Of a stretch of 46,940 bases of DNA, positions 26,553-35,950 are shown piece after piece. Position 1 is the stretch's first letter. Each line of letters starts with the position of its first letter. The position numbers were made by a program, and so were the translations under genes. Origin of the DNA: Salegentibacter sp. (lineage in GTDB: Bacteria > Bacteroidota > Bacteroidia > Flavobacteriales > Flavobacteriaceae); the NCBI GenBank assembly GCA_024635795.1, contig JAGXIH010000018.1, positions 1 through 46,940 of the forward strand, given 5' to 3'. The notes under the pieces were generated by a model. The model was not told where the DNA came from, made no database searches, and was given only the letters and a program-made list of their open reading frames with translations.

Positions 26553-28667
26553 ATGAAATATCTTTTTTTAAGCATTTTAATGCTGAATTTCAGCGGGGTC
26601 TTTTCCCAGGATTCTATTTCTTCCCAACTCAGGAACCTCGATTTTGAAAATATTAATGCCAGCATTGCTATTATTCCCGAATCCGGAAAGGTTCAGGGAG
26701 AGGTGGTTTACCATTTCGACGTTTTAAACGAGGTGGATTCCGTCTACCTGGATGCTCAAAAAATGGAATTTTCAGAAGTGAAAGTTAATGGGAAAAGCAT
26801 TCCAACCAATAATACCGGGAATGTTCTCTGGTTAAAAACAAAACTTAAGTCTTCTGAAGCAAATGAGATCAGGTTAAGTTATTCAGCCAAACCGCAACAA
26901 GCGATGTATTTCATAAACTGGGATGTTCCGGAGAAAATTCCGGCTTCAAGACAGGTATGGACGCAGGGGCAGGGGAAGAATTCTTCAAACTGGATTCCGG
27001 TAATTGATAACCTGAATGAAAAAGCGGTTTATGATCTCAGCATTGATTTTAAGAAAGACTATGAGGTGATTTCCAACGGAGAATTGGCTTCGGTCGAAAC
27101 CTTAAATGATTCGGTTTCCCGCTGGAAATTCCAAATGCAGAAACCTATGAGCAGCTATTTGCTGGCCGTTGCGGCAGGGAAATTTCAGAAAGAAGAATTG
27201 AAATCGGCTTCCGGGGTGCCAATGGAATTATACCTTGAAGAAGATGAGGATTCCCTCAGGGAGCCGAGTTACAGGTATAGTAAGGAAATATTTGATTTTC
27301 TGGAAGATGAAATCGGGGTGCCCTATCCCTGGCAGAATTACAAACAGGTGCCGGTACAGGATTTTCTTTATGCAGGAATGGAAAATACCGGAGCTACCAT
27401 TTTTTCAAGGGCTTTGCTTACCGATGAGGTAGGCTTTAAGGACCGGAATTATGTAAACGTGAATGCCCATGAACTTGCTCACCAATGGTTCGGGAACCTT
27501 GTTACCCAGGAAGCCGAAGAACATCATTGGCTGCACGAGGGTTTTGCCACTTATTATGCCCTGCTTGCCGAAAAAGAGATTTTTGGTGATAATTATTATT
27601 ACTGGAAGTTATATGAATCGGCAGAGCGGTTAAAGGAATTAAGCGACACGGGAAAAGGGGAAGTTTTGATGAGAAAGGGTGGCAGTTCACTCACCTATTA
27701 CCAGAAGGGAGCCTGGGCTTTGCATATCCTAAGAGAAAAAGTGGGGGACGAAGCTTTTAAGACAGCGGTTAGAAACTACCTGGAACTCTATGCCTATCAA
27801 AATGTGAATACCGATAATTTTATTGCTGAAGTTGAAAGAGCCTCCGGGCAGGACCTTTCTGGGTTTATAGCCGATTGGCTTAAGCAAACCGCCTTCCAGG
27901 GAACAGATGCATTGAATTCCCTGGAACAATCTGAATTTATGCGGAATTACCTCGACATTGCCGCGTTAAGGGAGAGTCCGTTGGAGCAGAAGTCACATCT
28001 TCTTAGAAGTGCGCTTCAGAAGCCTGTAAATGACTATATAGGGCAGGAAGTGGTCTTTCAACTGGCGGGGGAAACTTCAACTGAAGCCTTTCAGCTTTAT
28101 AAATTAGCTTTTCAAAGCGAAAATATTTTTGTGCGCCAGGCTATCGCGCTGAGTATGGATGAAATTCCGCAGCAATTGAGACCTGATTATGAGTCTCTGT
28201 TAAATGATAAGTCCTGGCTGACCATAGAAGCCGCACTTACCAATCTTTGGATGCAGTTCCCGCAGGAAAACACAAGATACCTGCAAGAAACACGTGGACT
28301 CCCAGGTTTTACCGATAGAAATTTGAGAATCCTGTGGTTAACCCTTAATCTTGCAACCCCAGCCTTTGAGCCGGGAAAGGAGCAGGAGAACTACATGGAA
28401 CTTTCTGGCTACACCGCTCCTCATCTCCCTTTTGAAGTGAGAAAAAATGCCTTTAGTTATCTTTTTCAAATAAATGCTTTCAGCGATGAAAACCTTAGAA
28501 ATCTAATGGAAGCAACGCAGCATCATAACAACCAGTTCAGGAGTTTTAGCCGGGAATTGCTTTCAGAATTAATAAAAAATCCTGATTATCGCCGCCAGTT
28601 GGAAATGCTAAATGAGAAGCTGCCTGAGCAGGAAAGGCTTTATTTGTTGGAAAAATTAGAGAGTTAA
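26553..28667 (+). CDS. M1 family aminopeptidase, secreted
   Basis: 704 residues from the ATG at 26553, which gives a clean signal peptide (MKYLFLSILMLNFSGVFS). An ATG at 26424 would add 43 residues, overlap recG and hide the signal. The exopeptidase motif is GMEN (YAGMENTGAT), and the zinc site is HELAHQWFG with the third ligand Glu in HEGFATYYAL. A C-terminal HEAT-like helical region follows (about 460-704). The enzyme removes N-terminal residues from peptides in the periplasm. It is monocistronic or followed by the patatin gene after 87 bases. Confidence 0.93.
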   Translation: MKYLFLSILMLNFSGVFSQDSISSQLRNLDFENINASIAIIPESGKVQGEVVYHFDVLNEVDSVYLDAQKMEFSEVKVNGKSIPTNNTGNVLWLKTKLKSSEANEIRLSYSAKPQQAMYFINWDVPEKIPASRQVWTQGQGKNSSNWIPVIDNLNEKAVYDLSIDFKKDYEVISNGELASVETLNDSVSRWKFQMQKPMSSYLLAVAAGKFQKEELKSASGVPMELYLEEDEDSLREPSYRYSKEIFDFLEDEIGVPYPWQNYKQVPVQDFLYAGMENTGATIFSRALLTDEVGFKDRNYVNVNAHELAHQWFGNLVTQEAEEHHWLHEGFATYYALLAEKEIFGDNYYYWKLYESAERLKELSDTGKGEVLMRKGGSSLTYYQKGAWALHILREKVGDEAFKTAVRNYLELYAYQNVNTDNFIAEVERASGQDLSGFIADWLKQTAFQGTDALNSLEQSEFMRNYLDIAALRESPLEQKSHLLRSALQKPVNDYIGQEVVFQLAGETSTEAFQLYKLAFQSENIFVRQAIALSMDEIPQQLRPDYESLLNDKSWLTIEAALTNLWMQFPQENTRYLQETRGLPGFTDRNLRILWLTLNLATPAFEPGKEQENYMELSGYTAPHLPFEVRKNAFSYLFQINAFSDENLRNLMEATQHHNNQFRSFSRELLSELIKNPDYRRQLEMLNEKLPEQERLYLLEKLES

Positions 28668-28754
28668 AGGCTGAACTTATACCTTCGTTTTAAATCATTT
28701 ACTTATTTTGGCGAGGTATAATTGATACCAGAATAAAAAAGAAAAAAACAGGGA

Positions 28755-29678
28755 ATGCGAGCATTGGTAATATCCGGAGGTGGAAGTAAAGGTGCTTTTG
28801 CCGGTGGAGTAGCCCAGTATTTAATTCAGGAAGAAGGGAAAAAGTATGATATGTTTCTGGGGACTTCTACCGGAAGCCTACTCATTCCCCATATTGCAGC
28901 GGGAAACATCGATAAAGTATATGATATCTACACCAATGTGAATCAACGCAAGATCTTTAGCGTTAATCCATTTGTGGTTAAGAAAAAAGAAGGCCGTGAA
29001 TATGTGACTATTAATTACTTAAATACTTTCTGGCAATTTATTCGGAAGAAAAGAACTTTTGGGGAAAGCCATAATTTAAGAAAGCATATAAAACGTAATT
29101 TTTCACCTGAAGAATTTGAACTGCTGCAAACCTCGGTAAAGGATGTAGTGGTTACAGTATCCAACCTTTCCAAGAACCGGGTGGAATATAAGTCTATTCA
29201 TGATTTTACTTATGAAGATTTTTGTGACTGGATCTGGATAAGTTGCAATTATATTCCGTTTATGAGTCTTGCTAAAAAAGATGGTTATGAGTATGCCGAT
29301 GGGGGACTGGGTTGTGTGGTTCCTATAAGAGAAGCTATAAAACGGGGTGCAAAAGAAGTTGACGCTATCATCCTGGAGGCCGAAAATATGGAATACAACA
29401 AAGTACTTGGGAAAAACCCATTTTCGTTGATGATCAATTTGTTCGGATTTTTACAGGACCAGGTGGAATATCATGACATCGTGGAAGGTAAACTCGCCGC
29501 CCTGAATAAAAAGGTTAAGCTGAACACCTATTATACTCCTACAAAACTTACCGAGAATTCATTGGTTTTCGATAAAAAGTTAATGTCTGAATGGTGGCAG
29601 CAGGGTTTTGATCACGCCAGGGAAAGGCATATGCAATACCTGGAACAACGTAAGAAAAACTTCTTCGGATTCTTTTAA
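28755..29678 (+). CDS. Patatin-like phospholipase
   Basis: 307 residues, no signal peptide. The patatin marks are visible: the oxyanion loop SGGGSKGAF (residues 7-15), the nucleophile GTSTG (Ser38) and the catalytic Asp182 in ADGGLG. The family are lipid acyl hydrolases with a Ser-Asp dyad, acting on phospholipids or lysophospholipids. The C-terminal third (after about 210) is helical, with a basic end. Its stop codon overlaps the end of a convergent hypothetical gene by 4 bases. Confidence 0.92.
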   Translation: MRALVISGGGSKGAFAGGVAQYLIQEEGKKYDMFLGTSTGSLLIPHIAAGNIDKVYDIYTNVNQRKIFSVNPFVVKKKEGREYVTINYLNTFWQFIRKKRTFGESHNLRKHIKRNFSPEEFELLQTSVKDVVVTVSNLSKNRVEYKSIHDFTYEDFCDWIWISCNYIPFMSLAKKDGYEYADGGLGCVVPIREAIKRGAKEVDAIILEAENMEYNKVLGKNPFSLMINLFGFLQDQVEYHDIVEGKLAALNKKVKLNTYYTPTKLTENSLVFDKKLMSEWWQQGFDHARERHMQYLEQRKKNFFGFF

Positions 29679-30196
29679 ATAAAAGATTTCACTTCTTTTT
29701 TAATAAAAGCGAGTGCCGCATCGGTAGGCGCTGGTTTTTCCATCAGGTTCTTCAAAATAGCTTCGCGCAAAGCATCGGCAGTAGTTACATGGTCTAAACC
29801 ATTTGCTTTTCTAATGAGTCCGATGGTGGCATTTTTCGCTGTTTTGATGTAATCCCAGCAATCACCGCTAAGGTAAATTTGTTGGGCCAGGTTATGTTCA
29901 AATTCTTGCTCTATGGTTCTTATAAGCAATTGTTCATATTGGGAGGGATCATCTGAATTTGGTTTTACACGGAATAAAATTTTTCCCGGGGAGATTCTTT
30001 CCAGAAAAAGAGTCATTCTTTCGTATGCCTGCAGGCGCATAGGTAGTGCCGTTTTCTGGTTGTCTTTTACCAGGAGAAACCGGCGCCGGCCTTCTTCATT
30101 TTTAATATAAGTTTTAAAAAAATAATAGGCCAGGGTACCCACAATAAGTGCCGGTAAAAGCGCTAAAAGTAGCTGTGTAAGTTCTATCTGATTCAT
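29675..30196 (-). CDS. Conserved hypothetical membrane-anchored protein
   Basis: 173 residues. One N-terminal membrane segment (about 8-27) is followed by a basic stretch NEEGRRRFLLVKDNQK and a helical soluble domain with MRLQAYERMTLFLERISP and DCWDYIKTAKNATIGLIRKA. I recall similar proteins in many Flavobacteriia, without known function. Its ATG overlaps the TGA of a preceding small reading frame by the classic ATGA, so the two are coupled. Confidence 0.78.
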   Translation of the reverse strand: MNQIELTQLLLALLPALIVGTLAYYFFKTYIKNEEGRRRFLLVKDNQKTALPMRLQAYERMTLFLERISPGKILFRVKPNSDDPSQYEQLLIRTIEQEFEHNLAQQIYLSGDCWDYIKTAKNATIGLIRKANGLDHVTTADALREAILKNLMEKPAPTDAALAFIKKEVKSFI

Positions 30197-30378
30197 TCTT
30201 TTTTATCGTAAACCGAGGTGTCCTCAGTTTCTGCTTCTTTGGTTTTAAATTCTTTTTCTTTGTATTTCCCACCTAAATGAGGGCATTTCAGGTGTTCTTT
30301 TATACTGCCGAAAGGTACTTTTTCTTTGTGATACGTAAAAGTTGAAGCAAGATTTTCTGCCAGGTTTTTATCCTGTAA
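30193..30378 (-). CDS. Small open frame without a start codon (61 codons), directly after the M20 peptidase stop
   Basis: The frame continues in register from the TAA of the M20 peptidase gene (30379-30381) to a TGA that overlaps the ATG of the next gene by 4 bases (ATGA). The reading is protein-like: LQDKNLAENLASTFTYHKEK, then VPFGSIKEHLKCPHLGGKYK, then an acidic/basic tail ending VYDKKE. It has no ATG, GTG or TTG; CTG at codon 6 is the only near-start. The coupled stop and the composition argue for a real small protein with an unusual or lost start, or for stop-codon readthrough. Confidence 0.45.
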   Translation of the reverse strand, partial: LQDKNLAENLASTFTYHKEKVPFGSIKEHLKCPHLGGKYKEKEFKTKEAETEDTSVYDKKE

Positions 30379-31659
30379 TTATTGATTTAAATAGTCTATG
30401 GCTATTTGTGACATTGTTTTAACTCCCAATAGCATTCCGCTTTCATCGATGAAGAAATCGGGAGTGTGATGTGGTGCGGACTCGGTAGCGTCCAGTGGTT
30501 TTCCTCCAAGGAAAAAATAGAATCCTGGCACTTCTTCCTGAAAGAATGAAAAATCTTCTCCACCTGTTGTAGCTTTTACCAATTCTATATGATCTTTTCC
30601 GGCTACTTTTTCCAGCGTTGGAAGCATTTGGCTGGTTAGCTCCGGGTCGTTATAGGTGATTGCAGTATTATTCTGAATTTCAATAGTGGCTTCCCCGCCG
30701 TATGCCTTAGCAATGGCCGGAACCATTTCACGCATTCGCCTAAGGATAATTTCCTTCATATCAGGATCAAGGGTGCGCACGGTTCCTATCATTTCAGCAG
30801 ATTCAGGAATAATATTAAATCTCACTCCGCTGGTGATCTTTCCAACGGTTATCACCGCCGCACCATCCACCAGTTTGGCATCGCGACTGATGATGGTTTG
30901 CAGGCCATCGATGATCTTGGCTGAAATGAGAATTGGGTCGGTGCCGCTCCAGGGCGCCGAACCGTGGGTCTGTTTTCCTTTTACGTTTATTACAAAACGC
31001 TCTACGGCGGCCATAGTACCTTCGGGTTTATAGCGAATTGTTCCTACAGGAGTTTCAGAATTAATATGTAAACCAAAAATGGCATCAACATCGGGGTTTT
31101 TTAAAACTCCTTCTTTGATCATAAGTCCGGCTCCACCTTCTTCGCCGGGCGGCGGACCTTCCTCAGCGGGTTGAAAGATGAACTTCACTGTACCGTTGAT
31201 CTTGTCTTTATTTTGAGAGAGTACTTCGGCAACACCCATTAGAATTGCCACGTGGGTATCGTGACCGCAGGCGTGCATAACTCCGGTTTGGGAGCCTAAA
31301 AATTCCGTGGTGACTTCAGATTTGAAAGGCAGGTCGTTGCGTTCGGTGACAGGTAGGGCATCCATATCGGCACGGAGAGCAACGGTTTTTCCGGGCTTAT
31401 TACCTTTTAAGATTCCCACCACTCCCGTTTTGGCTATTCCGGTTTGAGTTTCTATTCCCAGTTCTTTAAGATGTGCCGCAATCTTTTTGGCGGTTTTAAA
31501 TTCCCGGTTAGAAAGTTCCGGGTTTTGGTGAAAATCCCTACGCCAGGAGATCATCTGTTCTTCAAGATTTTCAGAAGCAATTTTGATTTCAGGATCGATC
31601 TCCTGGGCCGTAATGCCTATGCTGAATAGGGCAAAGAAGGCGAGGCTAAGTTTTTTCAT
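30379..31659 (-). CDS. M20 family metallopeptidase/amidohydrolase, secreted
   Basis: 426 residues. The signal peptide is MKKLSLAFFALFSIGITA. The M20D/aminoacylase-type core has ALRADMDALPV, the metal-binding HACGHDTHV, FQPAEEGPPPGEEGG with the catalytic Glu, LHINSETPVG, the dimerisation lid with GKQTHGSAPW, and TTGGEDFSFF near the end. It probably hydrolyses N-acyl amino acids or dipeptides in the periplasm. An open frame of 61 codons and a further gene follow on the same strand. Confidence 0.92.
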   Translation of the reverse strand: MKKLSLAFFALFSIGITAQEIDPEIKIASENLEEQMISWRRDFHQNPELSNREFKTAKKIAAHLKELGIETQTGIAKTGVVGILKGNKPGKTVALRADMDALPVTERNDLPFKSEVTTEFLGSQTGVMHACGHDTHVAILMGVAEVLSQNKDKINGTVKFIFQPAEEGPPPGEEGGAGLMIKEGVLKNPDVDAIFGLHINSETPVGTIRYKPEGTMAAVERFVINVKGKQTHGSAPWSGTDPILISAKIIDGLQTIISRDAKLVDGAAVITVGKITSGVRFNIIPESAEMIGTVRTLDPDMKEIILRRMREMVPAIAKAYGGEATIEIQNNTAITYNDPELTSQMLPTLEKVAGKDHIELVKATTGGEDFSFFQEEVPGFYFFLGGKPLDATESAPHHTPDFFIDESGMLLGVKTMSQIAIDYLNQ

Positions 31660-31808
31660 AATAGTTTAATGCGCATTGAGGTTAAATATATTTAAATTAT
31701 AGGTTTTTGCCAGTGCATCATAAGTTTTTGTTTAAAAAGAATAGTCTTGTGGGTTTAATTTTCAGGGCATTTTGGTTAAATTCACCCCTTTAAAAAACTA
31801 AAGGAAAT

Positions 31809-34127
31809 TTGGAAAATTATTTAGCCGAATTAAATGAGGCTCAGCGCGCTCCGGTACTGCAAAAGGATGGAGCTATGATTGTAATTGCAGGAGCGGGGTC
31901 GGGAAAAACCCGGGTGCTTACCTACAGGATTGCCTACCTGATGAGCCAGGGGGTAGATCCCTTTAATATTTTGTCACTTACTTTTACCAACAAAGCGGCC
32001 CGGGAAATGAAAAACCGGATCGCTAAGATCGTAGGAAATTCTGAAGCTAAAAATCTGTGGATGGGAACTTTCCACTCCATTTTTGCTAAGATCCTGCGCT
32101 TTGAAGCCGATAAACTTGGATATCCATCCAATTTCACGATTTATGATACCCAGGATTCCCAAAGTGTGATAAGGGCAATTATAAAAGATATGCGCCTGGA
32201 TAAGGATGTTTATAAATACAAGCAGGTCTATAACCGTATCTCATCTTATAAGAATAGTCTGATCACGGTAAAGGCCTATTTTCAAAACCCTGAACTTAAA
32301 GAGGCCGATGCGATGTCTAAAAAACCTCGTTTAGGGGATATTTATAAGGAATATGTAGAGCGCTGTTTTAAAGCCGGTGCGATGGATTTTGATGATTTAC
32401 TGCTGAAGACCAATGAACTATTAAACCGGTTTCCCGAGGTGCTACATAAATATCAAAACCGCTTTAGGTATATTCTGGTAGACGAGTACCAGGATACTAA
32501 CCACTCGCAGTATCTTATCGTGAAAGCACTTTCAGATAAATTTCAGAATATATGTGTGGTAGGAGATGATGCCCAGAGTATTTATGCTTTCCGGGGTGCC
32601 AATATCAATAACATTTTAAACTTTCAGAAGGATTATCCCGATGTACAGATGTACAGGCTTGAACAAAATTACCGCTCTACCAAAAATATCGTGAATGCGG
32701 CTAATTCTATAATCGAGAAGAATAAGACCAAACTTGAAAAAGTGGTTTGGACCGAAAATGAAGACGGACCAAAAATTGTGGTGAACCGCTTATTGACCGA
32801 TGGGGAAGAAGGGCGTTTTGTGGCAAGCTCCATTTTTGAAAACAGAATGCAGAATCAGCTAAAAAACAGCGATTTTGCGATCTTATACCGAACCAATGCC
32901 CAGAGTAGGGCTATGGAAGATGCCTTGAGGAAAAAAGAGATCCCGTACAGGATTTACGGCGGACTTTCATTTTACCAGCGAAAAGAGATCAAAGATGTAC
33001 TTTCTTATTTACGACTACTTATTAACCCAAAAGATGAGGAAGCCCTAAAACGAGTGATCAATTATCCGGCAAGAGGAATTGGCCAGACCACGATGGATAA
33101 ATTAACCATTGCTGCCAATCAATACGGGCGCTCAATCTTTGAGGTTATCGAAAATATTGATCAGCTTAATTTAGGTATAAACAGTGGCACTCGCACTAAG
33201 CTGAAGAACTTCGTGAATATGATCAAGAGTTTCACGATACTTGCTGAAAATGCAGATGCCTTTACAGTTGCCGATACGGTAACCAAGAAATCTGGATTGG
33301 TTCAGGAATTCAAAAAGGATGGAACTCCGGAAGGGGTTGCCCGAATAGAAAATATTGAGGAATTGCTGAACGGAATCAAGGATTTTGTTGAAGAGCAGAA
33401 AGAGCTTGCCGATGCCAACGGTTCTTTAGCTGAATTCCTCGAAGATGTTGCGCTGGCCACCGATATGGATAAAGACACCTCTGATGATGACAGGGTTGCC
33501 CTAATGACTATTCACCTGGCGAAAGGCCTGGAGTTTCCGTATGTATATATCGTAGGACTGGAAGAAGATCTGTTTCCTTCAGGAATGAGTATGAACACCA
33601 GAAGCGAACTGGAAGAAGAACGCCGGCTTTTCTATGTAGCCTTGACAAGGGCTGAAAAACAAGCTTATTTAACCTATACTCAATCGCGATACCGTTGGGG
33701 TAAACTCGTGGATGCTGAGCCCAGTAGGTTTATCGAGGAGGTGGATGATGAGTTTAAGGATTATATGATTCCGCAGGATGATTATAAATACAAGCCGCTT
33801 ATCGACACCGATATTTTTGGGGATGTAGATAAATCTAAGCTCAGGCAAACGAAACCTCAAAAGGGCACGCCGCCTCCGGCGCATAAGCCCACAGAAGCCC
33901 AATTGAGGAAACTACGTAAACTCAAACCTGCTGCTCCGGAGCCTCAAAAGGCAACAAATTCCATTAAACTGGAAGCCGGCAACGAGGTGGAACATATGCG
34001 TTTTGGAAAAGGCAAAGTTTTAAGTATAGACGGGGTGGGACAGGATAAAAAAGCCGAGATCGATTTTGAGAACGGAGGAATCAAGAAACTCCTCTTGCGA
34101 TTCGCGAAATTAAAACTGCTTAGTTAA
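31809..34127 (+). CDS. uvrD: UvrD/PcrA-type DNA helicase
   Basis: 772 residues. The start is TTG (31809); no ATG lies upstream, and ENYLAELNEAQRAPV is the usual N-terminus with the Q motif. Superfamily 1A motifs are Walker A AGAGSGKTR (residues 27-35), LTFTNKAAREM, VDEYQDTN (about 224), GDDAQSIYAFRGA, QNYRST, TIHLAKGLEFPYV and EERRLFYVALTRA. The C-terminus has a Lys/Pro-rich linker and the MRFGKGKVLSIDG tudor-like domain of PcrA/UvrD, which contacts RNA polymerase in PcrA. It is a 3'-5' helicase for nucleotide-excision and mismatch repair. Confidence 0.96.
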   Translation: MENYLAELNEAQRAPVLQKDGAMIVIAGAGSGKTRVLTYRIAYLMSQGVDPFNILSLTFTNKAAREMKNRIAKIVGNSEAKNLWMGTFHSIFAKILRFEADKLGYPSNFTIYDTQDSQSVIRAIIKDMRLDKDVYKYKQVYNRISSYKNSLITVKAYFQNPELKEADAMSKKPRLGDIYKEYVERCFKAGAMDFDDLLLKTNELLNRFPEVLHKYQNRFRYILVDEYQDTNHSQYLIVKALSDKFQNICVVGDDAQSIYAFRGANINNILNFQKDYPDVQMYRLEQNYRSTKNIVNAANSIIEKNKTKLEKVVWTENEDGPKIVVNRLLTDGEEGRFVASSIFENRMQNQLKNSDFAILYRTNAQSRAMEDALRKKEIPYRIYGGLSFYQRKEIKDVLSYLRLLINPKDEEALKRVINYPARGIGQTTMDKLTIAANQYGRSIFEVIENIDQLNLGINSGTRTKLKNFVNMIKSFTILAENADAFTVADTVTKKSGLVQEFKKDGTPEGVARIENIEELLNGIKDFVEEQKELADANGSLAEFLEDVALATDMDKDTSDDDRVALMTIHLAKGLEFPYVYIVGLEEDLFPSGMSMNTRSELEEERRLFYVALTRAEKQAYLTYTQSRYRWGKLVDAEPSRFIEEVDDEFKDYMIPQDDYKYKPLIDTDIFGDVDKSKLRQTKPQKGTPPPAHKPTEAQLRKLRKLKPAAPEPQKATNSIKLEAGNEVEHMRFGKGKVLSIDGVGQDKKAEIDFENGGIKKLLLRFAKLKLLS

Positions 34128-34148
34128 GCCGTTAAACTTCTGTTATTT

Positions 34149-34175
34149 AAAGCCGCGAAAAGCGGCTTTCTTTTT
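34149..34175 (+). terminator. Terminator of the helicase gene
   Basis: AAAGCCGC and GCGGCTTT with a GAAAA loop, followed by CTTTTT, 21 bases after the stop. Confidence 0.82.
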
Positions 34176-34278
34176 ATCTTCAGGGTAAATTATTCTTGTA
34201 TGCTTTTTCCTGAACTTAAAAATACAACTATCCACAGGAAGAATAATTCAAAACGAATTAAGTTTAAATAATAATCTG

Positions 34279-34314
34279 AAAACACCCAGAATTTTGTAAA
34301 TTTTAGGGTGTTTT
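34279..34314. repeat. Inverted repeat before the YciO-like gene
   Basis: AAAACACCC (34279-34287) and GGGTGTTTT (34306-34314) are perfect 9-base arms with an 18-base AT-rich spacer. It ends 12 bases before the ATG. It could be an operator or an RNA hairpin in the leader; read on the plus strand it is followed by a short T-run, as in an attenuator. Confidence 0.45.
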
Positions 34315-34326
34315 AAATATGTAATT

Positions 34327-34947
34327 ATGGCTGAACTAATTAGAATTTACGAAGAGAATCCAAGTGCAAAACTAATTAATAAGGTGGTTGAAGTCCTTAA
34401 AGATGGTGGTCTTGTAATCTATCCCACCGATACCGTTTACGGTTTGGGTTGTGATATCACCAATACCTCGGCTTTGGAAAAGATCGCACAGATCAAAGGG
34501 GTTAAACTGGAAAAAGCAAACTTCTCTTTTATTTGTGAAGATTTGAGTAACCTCTCAGACTATGTAAAACAAATAGATACGGCAACTTTTAAAATACTTA
34601 AAAGAACGCTTCCCGGGCCTTATACCTACATTCTTCCGGGGAACAACAACTTGCCGAATGTCTTCAAAAAGAAAGATACGGTAGGAATTAGAGTTCCAGA
34701 TAACAATATATGCAGGGCACTGGTTTCGGCTTTGGGAAACCCTATAGTTTCAACTTCCATAAGAGATGATGATGAAGTCCTGGAATACACTACCGATCCT
34801 GAACTAATCAAGGAGAAATGGGATAACCTGGTAGATATAGTAATTGATGGTGGTTATGGAGATAATATTCCTTCTACCGTTATAGACCTTACTACTCCAG
34901 AACCGGAAGTGATAAGGGAAGGAAAAGGTAGCATTGAGATAATGTAA
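34327..34947 (+). CDS. Sua5/YciO/YrdC family protein, YciO-like
   Basis: 206 residues. The YrdC-like fold is clear: GGLVIYPTDTVYGLGCD, LPGPYTYILPG, VGIRVPDN and TVIDLTTPEPEVIREGKG. The tRNA-threonylcarbamoyl enzymes TsaC/Sua5 carry KxR and SxN motifs. Here the positions read Lys57-Gly-Val59 and Ser144-Ile-Arg146, as in YciO proteins, which make threonylcarbamoyl-AMP poorly or not at all. It is therefore better named YciO-like than threonylcarbamoyl-AMP synthase; a true TsaC would be expected elsewhere in the genome. It is monocistronic. Confidence 0.87.
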   Translation: MAELIRIYEENPSAKLINKVVEVLKDGGLVIYPTDTVYGLGCDITNTSALEKIAQIKGVKLEKANFSFICEDLSNLSDYVKQIDTATFKILKRTLPGPYTYILPGNNNLPNVFKKKDTVGIRVPDNNICRALVSALGNPIVSTSIRDDDEVLEYTTDPELIKEKWDNLVDIVIDGGYGDNIPSTVIDLTTPEPEVIREGKGSIEIM

Positions 34948-34970
34948 CCTCTAAGGAATGCTATAAAAAT

Positions 34971-34999
34971 AAAATACCCCGCCTTAGGCGGGGTATTTT
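34971..34999 (+). terminator. Bidirectional terminator
   Basis: A perfect 13-base stem, AAAATACCCCGCC against GGCGGGGTATTTT, with a TTA loop. A and T runs flank it on both strands. It separates the YciO-like gene from the convergent OmpA-type gene. Confidence 0.88.
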
Positions 35000-35023
35000 A
35001 TTTGAATTTTATATTGCTATAAA

Positions 35024-35857
35024 TTATTCGGCTGCTTTCATTCCTTCTTCGATCATTCCGTAAAATTGATCAAGTTTTGGAAGAACCACGATACGGGTTC
35101 TGCGGTTTTTTGAACGCCCTTCAGCAGTTTCATTAGATGCTACAGGAATGTAGTAACTTCTACCTGCGGCAGTCATTCTTGCTGGTTCTACACCAAACTC
35201 ATCCTGAAGAATACGTACGACAGAAGTTGCACGTTTCACAGAAAGATCCCAGTTATCCTCGAACATAGAAGTTTTAATTGGCTTGTCATCGGTATGACCT
35301 TCAACCATAAACTCGATGTCCGGCTTGTTTTTAACTACAGTAGCAACTTTACCTAGTACTTCTTTAGCACGGTCGGTTACATTATATCTTCCACTGTCAA
35401 ATAAAAGTTTATCTGAGATAGAAACGTATACCACACCTTTTTCAACATTGATCTCGATATCTTCGTCGCTCATATTTCCAAGGGCTCCTTTTAAGCTTGT
35501 AACAAGAGCAAGAGTAACTGAATCTTTTTTATTGATTGCGTCACGCATTCTGGTGATGGCAAGGTCTTTTTCTTTTATACTTTCCAAAGAACGCTCAAGG
35601 TTTTCAGCTTCTTTTTTAGATAGAGTTGCTAAATCACCAACATTGTTAAGCAGTGCGGCGTTGGTGTTGTTTAGGGTAGTGATTCGACTGTTAAGACTTT
35701 CTTTCTCGTCTAAACAAGAGTTTAATTTAACTGTGGCAGTATTTAACTGGTCCTGGGTGTCTCGTTGTTTGGCTTCCAATTCTGAATATTTCTTCTGTGA
35801 AACACATGAAGAGAGTAAAACAGCAACAGTAGCCGATAAAAGCATGATTCGTTTCAT
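35024..35857 (-). CDS. OmpA-family lipoprotein
   Basis: 277 residues. The lipobox is SSC (Cys18). A coiled-coil-like region (about 25-110, with ELEAKQRDTQDQLNTATVKL and ESLNSRITTLNNTNAALL) precedes a C-terminal OmpA/MotB peptidoglycan-binding domain: VSISDKLLFDSGRYNVT, MVEGHTDDKPI, LSVKRATSVVRIL, RMTAAGRSYYIPVA and SKNRRTRIVV. The Asp and Arg that hold diaminopimelate in this fold are present (HTDD, NRRTRI). It should link the envelope to the cell wall. A TACTTTTG box lies about 32 bases upstream. Confidence 0.92.
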   Translation of the reverse strand: MKRIMLLSATVAVLLSSCVSQKKYSELEAKQRDTQDQLNTATVKLNSCLDEKESLNSRITTLNNTNAALLNNVGDLATLSKKEAENLERSLESIKEKDLAITRMRDAINKKDSVTLALVTSLKGALGNMSDEDIEINVEKGVVYVSISDKLLFDSGRYNVTDRAKEVLGKVATVVKNKPDIEFMVEGHTDDKPIKTSMFEDNWDLSVKRATSVVRILQDEFGVEPARMTAAGRSYYIPVASNETAEGRSKNRRTRIVVLPKLDQFYGMIEEGMKAAE

Positions 35858-35888
35858 AACTTGTAATTATTATTAATGTTAGATGTCC

Positions 35889-35896
35889 CAAAAGTA
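35889..35896 (-). promoter_or_regulatory. Promoter -7 box TACTTTTG for the OmpA-type gene
   Basis: Matches TAnnTTTG on the minus strand, 31 bases before the ATG at 35857. Confidence 0.5.
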
Positions 35897-35950
35897 TCAA
35901 AAAAATATAAAGGGGAAAAGAAGCTTTAACTTTAGTTTCTAAATGTTTTA

